The position numbers and the translations under genes were made by a program. Positions 46,624-54,795 of a DNA stretch of 64,000 bases are shown one piece after another; position 1 is the stretch's first letter; each line of letters opens with the position of its first letter. The notes below the pieces were generated by a model that made no database searches, had not been told where the DNA came from, and worked only from the letters and a program-made list of their open reading frames with translations. This DNA is from Dechloromonas denitrificans (GTDB lineage Bacteria; Pseudomonadota; Gammaproteobacteria; Burkholderiales; Rhodocyclaceae), in assembly GCF_020510685.1 (NCBI RefSeq), contig NZ_CP075185.1, forward strand, positions 186,001 through 250,000, given 5' to 3'.

Positions 46624-46710
46624 AGTAAGCTCCTAAATAACTGTGACGGGGAGGGGAAAGACGGCTTGGATACTCACCGGCGGCCCCCTGCGCCCGGCAG
46701 GGTTGATCAG

Positions 46711-46762
46711 TGAGCGCCGTTTTAAACCGAGCCTGGGAGTGATCTCCTGCAGCGCCCCTCGG
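46711..46762 (-). promoter_or_regulatory. SAH riboswitch upstream of ahcY
   Basis: Read on the minus strand, the segment starts CCGAGGGGCGCTGCAG and passes a short hairpin (GGAG...CTCC). It continues CCAGGCTCGG and ends AAAACGGCGCTCA. These are the conserved aptamer pieces of the SAH riboswitch: P1 from CCGAG/CTCGG, and the pseudoknot between the GCGC element and GGCGCTCA. Position and operon content agree. SAH binding turns expression on. A CCCTGC/GCAGGG hairpin at 46686-46702 may form part of the expression platform. Note that the aptamer begins within a few bases of the predicted transcription start. Confidence 0.92.
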
Positions 46763-46772
46763 TAGGCCGAGG

Positions 46773-46800
46773 ATTATAAACCGGTTTTGGATTTTGTCGT
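46773..46800 (-). promoter_or_regulatory. sigma-70 promoter of the ahcY operon
   Basis: On the minus strand a perfect TATAAT -10 (46773-46778) lies 16 bp from ACGACA (46795-46800), which matches four of six -35 bases. Transcription would begin near 46766, immediately before the SAH aptamer, so the riboswitch forms the extreme 5' end of the message. Confidence 0.75.
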
Positions 46801-46830
46801 CGGCCCGCTAGCGGTTCAAATTGTCCTGAC

Positions 46831-46860
46831 GAAAAAGGGGAGCCGTGATGGCTCCCCTTT
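46831..46860 (-). terminator. rho-independent terminator of metK
   Basis: On the minus strand AAAGGGGAGCC, loop ATCAC, GGCTCCCCTTT forms an 11-bp stem followed by TTC, 18 bases after the metK stop. It separates metK from the ahcY promoter. Confidence 0.85.
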
Positions 46861-46877
46861 GTTGGTGCGTCGTGGTG

Positions 46878-48041
46878 TTACAGCCCGGCGTCGCCCTTGA
46901 GCAGGGCGGCGCGATCGGTACTTTCCCAGGTGAATTCCGGCTCGTCGCGACCAAAGTGGCCGTAGGCGGCGGTCTTCTGGTAGATCGGGCGGAGCAGGTC
47001 GAGCATGTTGACGATGCCCTTCGGCCGCAGATCGAAGTGTTTTGCGATCAGGGCGGTCAGGGTTTCGTTGCTGACCTTGCCGGTGCCGAAGGTGTCGACC
47101 ATGATCGACGTCGGATGGGCAACGCCGATGGCGTAGGAAATCTGCACCAGGCAGCGCGAGGCGAGACCGGCGGCAACGATGTTCTTGGCGACGTAACGAC
47201 CGGCATAGGCGGCGGATCGGTCCACTTTCGACGGATCCTTGCCGGAGAAGGCGCCACCGCCGTGCGGTGCGGCACCGCCGTAGGTGTCGACGATGATCTT
47301 ACGGCCGGTCAGGCCACAGTCACCCTGCGGGCCACCGACGACGAAGCGACCGGTCGGATTGACCAGGTACTTGATGTCGCCCTTGATCAGTTCCTTCGGC
47401 AGCACCGGCTTGATGATTTCTTCAATGGTCGCTTCGCGCAGGTCTTCCAGGCTGATGTCCGGCGAGTGCTGGGTGGACAGCACGACGGTGTCGATCGAGT
47501 GCGGCTTGCCGTCGACGTAACGGATGGTGACCTGCGACTTGGCGTCCGGGCGCGCCCACGGCAGGCGACCGTCCTTGCGCAGCATGGCCTGGCGTTCGAC
47601 CAGGCGGTGCGACAGGTAGATCGGCAGCGGCATCAGCGATGGCGTTTCGTCGCAGGCGTAGCCGAACATCAGGCCCTGGTCGCCGGCACCTTGGTCGAGG
47701 CCGTCGTCGTAGGCCTTGTTGACGCCCTGGGCGATGTCCGGACTTTGCTTATCGTAGGCGACCAGCACGGCACAGCCGCGGTAATCGATGCCGTAGTCGG
47801 TGTTGTCGTAGCCGATGCGCTTGATGGTGTCGCGCGCCACCTGGATGTAATCGACGTTGGCGTTGGTGGTGATTTCACCGGCCAGTACGACCAGACCGGT
47901 GTTGCACAGCGTTTCGGCGGCGACGCGGGAATGCTTGTCCTGGGCCAGGATGGCATCGAGGATGGCATCGGAAATCTGGTCGGCGACTTTGTCGGGATGG
48001 CCTTCGGAAACCGATTCCGAAGTGAAGAAGTACTCGCTCAT
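46878..48041 (-). CDS. metK: S-adenosylmethionine synthetase
   Basis: This 387-residue enzyme has [17 protein letters not shown], the substrate loop [12 protein letters not shown] and the P-loop-like [20 protein letters not shown]. It forms SAM from methionine and ATP. ATG 48041 gives the normal start SEYFFTSES; it follows TTGGAG. Together with ahcY and metF it covers most of the methyl cycle. A structured leader lies upstream. Confidence 0.97.
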   Translation of the reverse strand: MSEYFFTSESVSEGHPDKVADQISDAILDAILAQDKHSRVAAETLCNTGLVVLAGEITTNANVDYIQVARDTIKRIGYDNTDYGIDYRGCAVLVAYDKQSPDIAQGVNKAYDDGLDQGAGDQGLMFGYACDETPSLMPLPIYLSHRLVERQAMLRKDGRLPWARPDAKSQVTIRYVDGKPHSIDTVVLSTQHSPDISLEDLREATIEEIIKPVLPKELIKGDIKYLVNPTGRFVVGGPQGDCGLTGRKIIVDTYGGAAPHGGGAFSGKDPSKVDRSAAYAGRYVAKNIVAAGLASRCLVQISYAIGVAHPTSIMVDTFGTGKVSNETLTALIAKHFDLRPKGIVNMLDLLRPIYQKTAAYGHFGRDEPEFTWESTDRAALLKGDAGL

Positions 48042-48052
48042 GCGATGCTCCA

Positions 48053-48153
48053 ATGGTCCTTTGATCTGGCGTTACCAGCCTCGGACCATGAGCGGGTGAC
48101 GCTTTAGCAGAATTTGTAAATCGCCCCGCAAGTTGTCTGTTTAACTCGGCGAT
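48053..48153 (-). promoter_or_regulatory. structured metK leader, candidate cis-regulatory RNA
   Basis: The minus-strand leader can form a stem ATCGCC/GGCGAT (48148-48153 with 48120-48125). It can also form a perfect hairpin ATGGTCC/GGACCAT (48083-48089 with 48053-48059) enclosing CTGG/CCAG. The second hairpin ends directly before the TTGGAG ribosome site, so it could control translation. I could not match it to a known SAM riboswitch class. Its function is inferred from position and structure. Confidence 0.45.
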
Positions 48154-48158
48154 CCCAT

Positions 48159-48187
48159 AATATTAAACTTTTCACGGCGGGTATCAA
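48159..48187 (-). promoter_or_regulatory. candidate sigma-70 promoter of metK
   Basis: On the minus strand TTGATA (48182-48187) and AATATT (48159-48164) are 17 bp apart; TATTAT (48157-48162) overlaps as an alternative -10. This would give a leader of about 110 nt. The same AT-rich stretch faces the divergent acyltransferase gene at 48201. Confidence 0.5.
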
Positions 48188-48200
48188 CCCCCGGAGTCGC

Positions 48201-49043
48201 ATGGTTTTTCTTTTCAGGATTCTTTCCCGGCTACCTTTGTCGCTGGTGCACCGCCTGGGTGGCTGGCTTGGCTGGCTGACCTATCTGCTGTCGCCAACCT
48301 ATCGTCGCCATGTGCAGGAGAACATGGCGCAAGCCGGTATCGATTCAGCGCTACGCGGCGCGGCGGTGGCCGAGGCGGGCAAGCAAATGGTCGAACTGGC
48401 CCGCATTTGGTTGCGGACGCTGGCGGAGACCAACGCCCAGGTCGTCGAGGTATGCGGTTGGGAGCATGTCGAGGCAGCACAGCAGGCCGGCAAGGGCATT
48501 GTTTTCATGACGCCGCATCTCGGTTGTTTCGAGATTACCGCCCAGTATTATTCGGCCTTCGGCGATGTGACCGTGCTTTACCGGCCGCCGCGTCAGGCCT
48601 CAATCCAAAAAATGATTCTCGATGGCCGCAAGCGCGAGCGTCTGCATCTGGCGCCGGCCGATTTGTCGGGGGTGCGGGCGCTGATCAAGGCGCTGAAAAA
48701 AGGTGAAGCGATCGGCATGTTGCCGGATCAGGCGCCGAAAGTTGGCGAAGGCGTCTGGCTCAAGTTCTTCGGCAAACCGGCCTATACGATGACCCTGGCG
48801 GCACGCCTGACCGAAACCGGGGCGACGACATTGATGGCCTGGGGCGAGCGGTTGCCGGCCGGACGTGGCTACCGCCTGCATTTTCACCCGCCGCGCCAGC
48901 CGCTGAGCGGAGCTACCGTGGAGCGCGCCCAGCAGATCAATCATGAGATCGAGGCGCTGGTCCGCGAATGTCCGACGCAGTACCTGTGGGGTTACAACCG
49001 CTACAAACAGCCGGGCGGCGCCGATGCGCCGCCGGTGGAGTAA
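48201..49043 (+). CDS. LpxL/HtrB-like lipid A acyltransferase (first copy)
   Basis: This 280-residue inner-membrane acyltransferase has a hydrophobic N-terminus (LGGWLGWLTYLLSPTYR). The H-x4-E catalytic motif is in MTPHLGCFE. Downstream family blocks include YRPPRQ, GMLPDQAP and FGKPAYTMTLAARL. It adds a secondary acyl chain to lipid A or a related lipid. The ribosome site is CCCGGAGTCGC. A second paralogue follows at 49050, so the two likely transfer different chains or act in sequence. Confidence 0.9.
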   Translation: MVFLFRILSRLPLSLVHRLGGWLGWLTYLLSPTYRRHVQENMAQAGIDSALRGAAVAEAGKQMVELARIWLRTLAETNAQVVEVCGWEHVEAAQQAGKGIVFMTPHLGCFEITAQYYSAFGDVTVLYRPPRQASIQKMILDGRKRERLHLAPADLSGVRALIKALKKGEAIGMLPDQAPKVGEGVWLKFFGKPAYTMTLAARLTETGATTLMAWGERLPAGRGYRLHFHPPRQPLSGATVERAQQINHEIEALVRECPTQYLWGYNRYKQPGGADAPPVE

Positions 49044-49049
49044 TTTGTC

Positions 49050-49925
49050 TTGAAACTATTGTTTACTTATCTTCTGGTTGGTTTTCTCTGGCTTTTGCAC
49101 TGGCTGCCCTTGCCTGTCCTGCGGGCTATCGGCGGTGCGCTGGGTGCCCTGCTGTACGCGGTTGGTCGCGAGCGGCGCAAGGTGGCGTTGACCAATCTGC
49201 GCCTGTGTTTTCCGGAAAAAACGGAAGCCGAACGCGAGGATCTGGCGCGCCGCCATTTCATTGCCTTCAGTCGCGCCGTGCTCGACCGGACGCTCGGCTG
49301 GTGGGCATCGAAGGAGCGACTGGAGCGCATCATCCGGATCCACGGTGCCGAACATTTGAACGATCCGGAAGGCAAACCGATCATCCTGCTGTCGCCGCAT
49401 TTTGTCGGTCTCGATGCCGGGGCGACGCGAATTTCGATGTACGTCACCGGTTGCAGCGTCTATTCAAACCAGAAGAATCCGGTTTTCAACAAGTTGCTTT
49501 ATGATGGCCGCAAGCGATTTAACCCGACCGTGCTCTTTTCCCGTCAGGAGGGGATGCGCGGCATCATCAAGGCAATGAAGGCGGGGCATCAGTTCTACTA
49601 TCTGCCGGATATGGACTTTGGTCCGAAGGAATCGATTTTCGTGCCGTTCTTCGGCGTGCAGGCCGCGACTATCCCGGGTGTTGCCCGGCTGGTCCGCCTG
49701 ACCGGGGCCAGGGTGGTTGCCTGCATCACCCGTCAGGTGGCGGATGGCTACGAAGTCGAGGTGATGCCGCCCTGGCAAGACTTCCCCGGGGCAAGCGTCG
49801 AGGCGGATACGGAGTATGTTAATCGGTTTATCGAAAGCCAGGTACTGCGCATGCCGGAACAGTACTTCTGGTTGCACAAGCGGTTCAAGACCCGGCCACC
49901 CGGAGAACAGAGGTTTTACAAATGA
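49050..49925 (+). CDS. LpxL/MsbB-like lipid A acyltransferase (second copy)
   Basis: This 291-residue paralogue of the upstream gene has H-x4-D in LSPHFVGLD, MRGIIKAMKAG, YLPDMDFGPKESIFVPFFG and WLHKRFKTRPPGE at the end. It is predicted to start at TTG 49050, seven bases after the first acyltransferase, with GGAG upstream. The two copies are clearly divergent, and divergent specificity is expected. Its stop overlaps the GNAT gene start (ATGA). Confidence 0.9.
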   Translation: MKLLFTYLLVGFLWLLHWLPLPVLRAIGGALGALLYAVGRERRKVALTNLRLCFPEKTEAEREDLARRHFIAFSRAVLDRTLGWWASKERLERIIRIHGAEHLNDPEGKPIILLSPHFVGLDAGATRISMYVTGCSVYSNQKNPVFNKLLYDGRKRFNPTVLFSRQEGMRGIIKAMKAGHQFYYLPDMDFGPKESIFVPFFGVQAATIPGVARLVRLTGARVVACITRQVADGYEVEVMPPWQDFPGASVEADTEYVNRFIESQVLRMPEQYFWLHKRFKTRPPGEQRFYK

Positions 49926-50425
49926 GCAGCCTGAACATCGAAATTCGTCCCGTCACGCCGCCCGACGTGCCGGCCATCTCGACACTGGCCCGCGAAATCT
50001 GGCAGGCCACCTACCCGGGCATCATCACCCAGGAACAGATCGACTTCATGCTCGAACAGCGTTACGGCCACGAACGGCTCTATGACGATATCGAGGATGC
50101 CGACAAGTGGCTGGATCAGGCCTTCCATGAAGGACGTCGCGTCGGCTTCGCCTTCAGCGAGATATACAAGGGTGAGTTCAAGCTCGACAAGCTTTATATT
50201 CATCCGGATGTTCAGCGCAAGGGCGTCGGCGGCCAACTGATCGCGCATGTCGCGGCGCGGGCCAAGAAGCTGGGTTATCCGTGCGTGATCCTGGCGGTGA
50301 ACAAACGCAACGACAAGGCCATCGGTTCGTACAAGAAATACGGTTTTGCCGTGCGCGAGGCGATTGTTGACGACATCGGTCACGGTTTCGTGATGGACGA
50401 TTTCGTGATGGAGAAAAAACTTTAA
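49922..50425 (+). CDS. GNAT-family N-acetyltransferase
   Basis: This 167-residue protein has the GNAT acetyl-CoA loop (VQRKGVGGQLIAHVAARAK) and the NKRNDKAIGSYKKYGFAVREA beta-alpha segment. It acetylates an amine of a small molecule or protein. The acceptor is not predictable. It overlaps the acyltransferase gene by four bases and is separated from dapF by 59 bp. Confidence 0.88.
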   Translation: MSSLNIEIRPVTPPDVPAISTLAREIWQATYPGIITQEQIDFMLEQRYGHERLYDDIEDADKWLDQAFHEGRRVGFAFSEIYKGEFKLDKLYIHPDVQRKGVGGQLIAHVAARAKKLGYPCVILAVNKRNDKAIGSYKKYGFAVREAIVDDIGHGFVMDDFVMEKKL

Positions 50426-50484
50426 GAATTTGAGACAAGTTGCTGTCTCTGCTATTCTTTTTTAATTACTCAGCGGAGCGGCAT

Positions 50485-51315
50485 GTGAAACTCAAATTCT
50501 CGAAAATGCACGGGCTGGGCAACGACTTCGTTGTCCTCGACGGCATTCGTCAGCAGATTTCCCTGACCCCGGAACAGCTGCGCTACCTGGCCGATCGCCA
50601 TTTCGGCGTCGGCTGCGACCAGATTTTGCTGGTCGAAAAGCCCAGTCAGCCGGAGATCGATTTTCGGTATCGCATCTTCAATGCCGATGGCAGCGAGGTC
50701 GAGCAGTGCGGCAATGGCGCACGCTGCTTCGTCCGTTTCGTGCATGAAGCAGGGCTGACCGACAAGCGCGAAATTCGCGTTGAGACGAAAAGCGGCATCA
50801 TCGCGCCGCGTCTCGAAGCGGACGGCAGCGTCACCGTGGACATGGGCATTCCGCGCTTCTCGCCAAACCAGATTCCCTTCCTGCACGACGACGATGTGAT
50901 CATCTACTCGCTCGACGTGGCAGACGAAACACTCGACATCAGCGTCGTCTCGATGGGCAATCCGCATGCCGTCCAGGTTGTCGATAGCGTCGATCTGGCG
51001 CCGGTTGGCGAGCACGGTCCGCTGATCGAAAACCACGAACGCTTTCCGCAGCGGGTCAACGCCGGCTTCATGCAGGTGATCGACCGGCATGCCATCAAAT
51101 TGCGCGTCTATGAACGCGGGTCGGGCGAAACGCTGGCCTGTGGCACCGGTGCTTGCGCCGCGGTGGTCGCTGGCATTCGCCGCGGCCTGCTCGATTCGCC
51201 GGTGCGGGTCAGCACGCGTGGCGGTGATTTGAGCATCGTCTGGGGCGGCGCCGAGCGGCCCGTGCTGATGACCGGACCGGCAATGACGGTCTTCACTGGA
51301 GAAATTGAATTATGA
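50485..51315 (+). CDS. dapF: diaminopimelate epimerase
   Basis: This 276-residue enzyme has both catalytic cysteines, in [13 protein letters not shown] and [13 protein letters not shown], and the [13 protein letters not shown] start. It converts LL- to meso-diaminopimelate for lysine and peptidoglycan. GTG 50485 after AGCGGAGCGGC gives normal length; upstream in-frame codons are not conserved. DUF484 and xerC follow as in many proteobacteria. The next enzyme, lysA, lies at the right edge of the window. Confidence 0.95.
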   Translation: MKLKFSKMHGLGNDFVVLDGIRQQISLTPEQLRYLADRHFGVGCDQILLVEKPSQPEIDFRYRIFNADGSEVEQCGNGARCFVRFVHEAGLTDKREIRVETKSGIIAPRLEADGSVTVDMGIPRFSPNQIPFLHDDDVIIYSLDVADETLDISVVSMGNPHAVQVVDSVDLAPVGEHGPLIENHERFPQRVNAGFMQVIDRHAIKLRVYERGSGETLACGTGACAAVVAGIRRGLLDSPVRVSTRGGDLSIVWGGAERPVLMTGPAMTVFTGEIEL

Positions 51316-51983
51316 GTGCGCTGTTCCCCGAAGATGTTGCCGATTACCTGAAGAACAACCCTGGATTTTTCGAGCAGTACGCCGACCTGATCGCGCAGAT
51401 TTTCCTGCCGCATCCGCATGGCGGCCGCGCCATTTCGCTGGCCGAGCGCCAGATGCTGACCTTGCGCGAGAAGAACCGGCAAACGGAAAGCAAGCTGGCC
51501 GAATTGACTGCCTTTGGCGAGGAAAACGATGCCATCAGCGAGAAGGTGCATCGCCTGGCCGTGGCGCTGGTTGCCGCTGAAACCTTCCAGGCGGTCATTC
51601 ATCTGTTGAACTTCCATTTGCGCGACGACTTTACCGTGCCGCATGTCGCGCTACGCTTGTGGAACACGCCGGCCGACATCGATGACCTGCCGGAATTCGC
51701 CGCCGTCAGCGAAGAGTTGCAGGTTTTCGCCGAAACGCTCAGCCGTCCGTATTGCGGTTCGACCGCCGGCTTCGGTACCGCTTCGTGGTTCGGCGAGCAT
51801 GCCAATCACGTTCGCTCGCAAGCGCTGATCGCGCTGCGCAACGGCGGTGGCACGATCGGCATGATCGCCTTGGGCAGCGAAGAGACGCAGCGTTTCTACG
51901 CCGACATGGGCACGCTTTACCTCGAACGTCTCGGCGAGATGGTTTCCGCCGCGCTCGCCCGGGTGACCAAGAGCGTACTGTGA
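51312..51983 (+). CDS. DUF484 family protein
   Basis: This 223-residue protein has the DUF484 N-terminal block ([22 protein letters not shown]). A GAF-like C-terminal domain follows ([37 protein letters not shown]). The ATG overlaps the dapF stop. The dapF-DUF484-xerC order is common, which hints at a link with recombinase or cell-wall functions, but the family role is not known. Confidence 0.9.
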   Translation: MSALFPEDVADYLKNNPGFFEQYADLIAQIFLPHPHGGRAISLAERQMLTLREKNRQTESKLAELTAFGEENDAISEKVHRLAVALVAAETFQAVIHLLNFHLRDDFTVPHVALRLWNTPADIDDLPEFAAVSEELQVFAETLSRPYCGSTAGFGTASWFGEHANHVRSQALIALRNGGGTIGMIALGSEETQRFYADMGTLYLERLGEMVSAALARVTKSVL

Positions 51984-52873
51984 GCTCCACTGCTGCCGTC
52001 GCTGCGTATCTGGCCGAGCTGGCCGAGCAACGGCGGCAGTCGCCCCATACCGTCAGCAATTACCGGCGCGATCTCGTCCGTTTGGTGACGCTGGCTGGCG
52101 AAACGCCGCTGGCCGAACTGCAGGTCCATCACGTTCGCCGTTTTGTCGCGCAAATGCATGGCCAGGGCCTTTCCGGCCGTTCGCTGGCGCGGCTGTTGTC
52201 GGCCTGGCGCGGCTTTTTCAAGTGGTTGGGGCGAGGCGACGTGGTGCGCGCCAACCCCTGCGACGGCATTCGCGCCCCGAAATCCCCGAAGCATCTGCCG
52301 AATGCCCTGTCGGTCGATGAGGCGGCGCATCTGCTCGAACCCGATGACGAGGCCGATCCGGTACTGGCGGCACGCGATGCGGCGATGTTCGAGTTGTTCT
52401 ATTCATCAGGCCTGCGCCTGGCCGAACTCGCGGCGCTCGATTTCGCAGCCCTTGAATCGGCGCTCGATGAAGGTGAAATTCGCGTCCTCGGCAAGCGCAG
52501 CAAGGCGCGCATTGTCCCGGTCGGCAGCAAGGCCCGCGAGGCGCTCGCCGCCTGGGCTGCGCTGCGCGATACCTTGGCGGCGGTCAACGAGGCTGCCCTT
52601 TTTGTCAGCCGGCGCGGCACGCGCATCAGCCATCGCATGATCCAGTTGCGCCTGGCCCGCCGTGCCGTGCAACTCGGCCTGCCGCAACACGTCCATCCGC
52701 ACATGTTGCGCCACTCCTTTGCTTCACACGTGCTGCAGTCGTCCGGCGATTTGCGCGCGGTACAGGAAATGCTCGGCCACGCCAGCATCGCTTCGACGCA
52801 GGTCTATACCCATCTCGATTTTCAGCATCTGGCCAAGGTCTATGACTCGGCGCATCCGCGCGCCAAGCGCTAG
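51980..52873 (+). CDS. xerC: tyrosine recombinase XerC
   Basis: This 297-residue recombinase has an N-terminal SAM-like core-binding domain and the catalytic set R (SSGLRLAELAAL), K (GKRSKAR), H-x-x-R (HPHMLRHSFASH), H (LGHASI) and the nucleophile Y (QVYTHLD). Together with XerD it resolves chromosome dimers at dif. It starts at GTG overlapping the DUF484 stop (GTGA). The standard location argues for the housekeeping XerC rather than a phage or integron integrase. Confidence 0.95.
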   Translation: MSSTAAVAAYLAELAEQRRQSPHTVSNYRRDLVRLVTLAGETPLAELQVHHVRRFVAQMHGQGLSGRSLARLLSAWRGFFKWLGRGDVVRANPCDGIRAPKSPKHLPNALSVDEAAHLLEPDDEADPVLAARDAAMFELFYSSGLRLAELAALDFAALESALDEGEIRVLGKRSKARIVPVGSKAREALAAWAALRDTLAAVNEAALFVSRRGTRISHRMIQLRLARRAVQLGLPQHVHPHMLRHSFASHVLQSSGDLRAVQEMLGHASIASTQVYTHLDFQHLAKVYDSAHPRAKR

Positions 52874-52987
52874 CGGTTGGCTTCGGCGGCCGGGGAAAAT
52901 CGACAAAAAATACGCTTCAATTGACCTTTTCTTCGCCAGCCTCTATTATTGGGAGTTCAAAATTTCGCCGGAATCAAGGAGTTAGTC

Positions 52988-53140
52988 ATGGCTATCAATC
53001 GTACCCGCCGTTCGTCGCTGGAACGCCGCAGCGTTTCCAAGTCCACCAAGCGCCTGTTCAAGGGCACCGGCAAGACCATGTTCAAGGTCATCTACGCTGC
53101 CGAATGCCACGCACGCAATCGCAAGGCACTGGGCGCTTAA
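52988..53140 (+). CDS. small basic protein of unknown function
   Basis: This very basic 50-residue protein (MAINRTRRSSLERRSVSKSTKRLFKGTG start) has two cysteine-free halves plus an AECHARNR tail with a single cysteine. A canonical AAGGAG at 52976-52981 and a strong terminator at 53159 show an independently expressed short gene. The character suggests nucleic acid binding or a ribosome-associated role. No family was recognised. Confidence 0.75.
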   Translation: MAINRTRRSSLERRSVSKSTKRLFKGTGKTMFKVIYAAECHARNRKALGA

Positions 53141-53158
53141 GCCAATTCAGGTTTGTTG

Positions 53159-53192
53159 GGCCCCGGTTACCTTGCGGTAACCGGGGCCTCTT
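53159..53192 (+). terminator. rho-independent terminator
   Basis: GGCCCCGGTTACC, loop TTGC, GGTAACCGGGGCC is a perfect 13-bp stem followed by TCTT, directly after the small basic protein gene. The U-run is short, but the stem is very strong. Confidence 0.75.
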
Positions 53193-53213
53193 GCATTTGA
53201 GGTCGAGAAAAAC

Positions 53214-54407
53214 ATGGCTCAGCTGATTCTCATGCCGGGTAAGGAACGCTCCGCGTTCAAGCAGCATCATCCGTGGTTGTTTGCCGGTTCGGTCGGGCGT
53301 CTCGAAGGCAGGGCCCGACCGGGTGATACGGTCGAGGTGCTGGCCGACAATCTGCGCCCGCTGGGCCGTGCGGCGTACAGTCCGAAATCGCAGATCCGTG
53401 GGCGTTTCTGGACTTTCGATCCGGAAGAATCGGTGGATGATGCCTTCTTCAAGCGCCGCGTTGCGGCGGCCGTCGAACGGCGGCAGGCCCTGCCCGAGTT
53501 GCTTGGCCAGGCCGGCTTGCGGCTGATCCATGCCGAGTCGGACGGGCTGCCCGGGGTGATTGCCGACCAGTACGGCGATACCGTGGTGCTGCAGCTGACT
53601 TCGGCCGGGGCCGACAAGTGGCGCCACGCGATTGTTGCCGGGCTGGTCAAGGCGACCGGCTGCGCCCGCATCTACGAACGTTCGGATTCCGACGTGCGCG
53701 GCCTCGAAGGCCTGGAGCCGACCACCGGCTGGTTGTACGGCGAAGCGCCGACGACCCCGCTGGCCATCGCCGAAAACGGTGTCAAGTTGGCGGTCGATAT
53801 CGTCGGCGGCCACAAGACCGGCTTCTATCTCGACCAGCGCGACAACCGCGCCTTGCTCGGCCAGTTGTCGGCCGGCAAGGATGTCCTGAACTGCTTCTGC
53901 TACACCGGCGGCTTTTCGCTGCAGGCTCTGGCTGGCGGCGCGGCGAGCGTCCTTTCGATCGATTCCTCCGGCCCGGCGCTCGAGCAGGCCAAGGCCAATC
54001 TGGCGCTGAATCCGCAACTGCCGGCCGAACGGGCCGAGTGGCGCGAGGCTGACGTCTTCCAGGCGCTGCGCGATTTTCGCAAGGAAGGGCGGTTGTTCGA
54101 CCTGATCGTCCTCGATCCGCCCAAGTTCGCCCCCTCGGCCGCCCATGCGGAGCGGGCCGCCAAGGCTTACAAGGACATCAATGTCTTCGGCTTCAAACTG
54201 TTGAGGCCGGGCGGTCTGCTGATGACCTATTCCTGTTCCGGCGGCATCGGCCTTGAGCTGTTCCAGAAGATCGTCGCCGGCGCGGCCCACGACGCCGGGC
54301 GCGAGGCGCGCATTGTCCGGCGTCTGGCCGGGGCGGCCGACCATCCGGTGGCACTGAACTTTCCGGAAGGTGAATATCTCAAAGGCTTGCTCGTCCAGGT
54401 CGATTAA
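53214..54407 (+). CDS. rlmI: 23S rRNA m5C1962 methyltransferase RlmI-like
   Basis: This 397-residue protein has an N-terminal PUA domain (PWLFAGSVGRLEG, PGDTVEVLADN). A middle region carries GLPGVIADQYGD, and a class I methyltransferase domain has KTGFYLDQRDNR, VLNCFCYTGGFSLQALAGGA and the catalytic-loop LDPPKFAPS. This is the RlmI/RlmK-like architecture. GAGAAAAAC precedes ATG. Confidence 0.92.
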   Translation: MAQLILMPGKERSAFKQHHPWLFAGSVGRLEGRARPGDTVEVLADNLRPLGRAAYSPKSQIRGRFWTFDPEESVDDAFFKRRVAAAVERRQALPELLGQAGLRLIHAESDGLPGVIADQYGDTVVLQLTSAGADKWRHAIVAGLVKATGCARIYERSDSDVRGLEGLEPTTGWLYGEAPTTPLAIAENGVKLAVDIVGGHKTGFYLDQRDNRALLGQLSAGKDVLNCFCYTGGFSLQALAGGAASVLSIDSSGPALEQAKANLALNPQLPAERAEWREADVFQALRDFRKEGRLFDLIVLDPPKFAPSAAHAERAAKAYKDINVFGFKLLRPGGLLMTYSCSGGIGLELFQKIVAGAAHDAGREARIVRRLAGAADHPVALNFPEGEYLKGLLVQVD

Positions 54408-54416
54408 ACTCTCATC

Positions 54417-54698
54417 GTGAATTCGCTGCGCCATCTTCTTCTCGTTGCCGTTCTCCTCTTCGCCCAACTGGCGGCGGGGGCGCATGCCGTCGGGCATGCG
54501 GTGGACAACGAGGGGGCGCCGCCGACGCACGTCTGCGAACTCTGTCTGGCGGCGCACGACCTCGGTTCGGCCCTGCCATCGCTGGCGGTGTTGCCGCCGG
54601 TCGTCACTGCCTATGTGCGGCCGGAAACGCTGCAAACGCATGCGCGCACAGCCTTCCCGCCGCCGCTGGCGCGCCAACGCGATCCTCCTTCTGCCTGA
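54417..54698 (+). CDS. short exported His/Cys protein (DUF2946-like)
   Basis: This 93-residue protein begins with GTG nine bases after rlmI. It has a signal peptide (LLLVAVLLFAQLAAGAHA) and a short mature part with histidines and CELCLAAHD, resembling DUF2946-type small proteins associated with metal handling. The proximity to the zinc-type importer suggests a role in metal homeostasis. Its start and length are uncertain. Confidence 0.6.
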   Translation: MNSLRHLLLVAVLLFAQLAAGAHAVGHAVDNEGAPPTHVCELCLAAHDLGSALPSLAVLPPVVTAYVRPETLQTHARTAFPPPLARQRDPPSA

Positions 54699-54795
54699 AA
54701 ACTGCCTTTTCTAAAGCGTCGCCCGCCTGACACGGCTTGTCTTTACCGAGACGCGCCGTTGGCGGCCGAACCCGTGCATTTTTCAGGAGAATCCC

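Noticed and set aside
48053..48153. metK leader as a SAM-II or SAM-I riboswitch
   Set aside because: The conserved pieces of those classes are absent; only generic stems are visible, so no class name is given.
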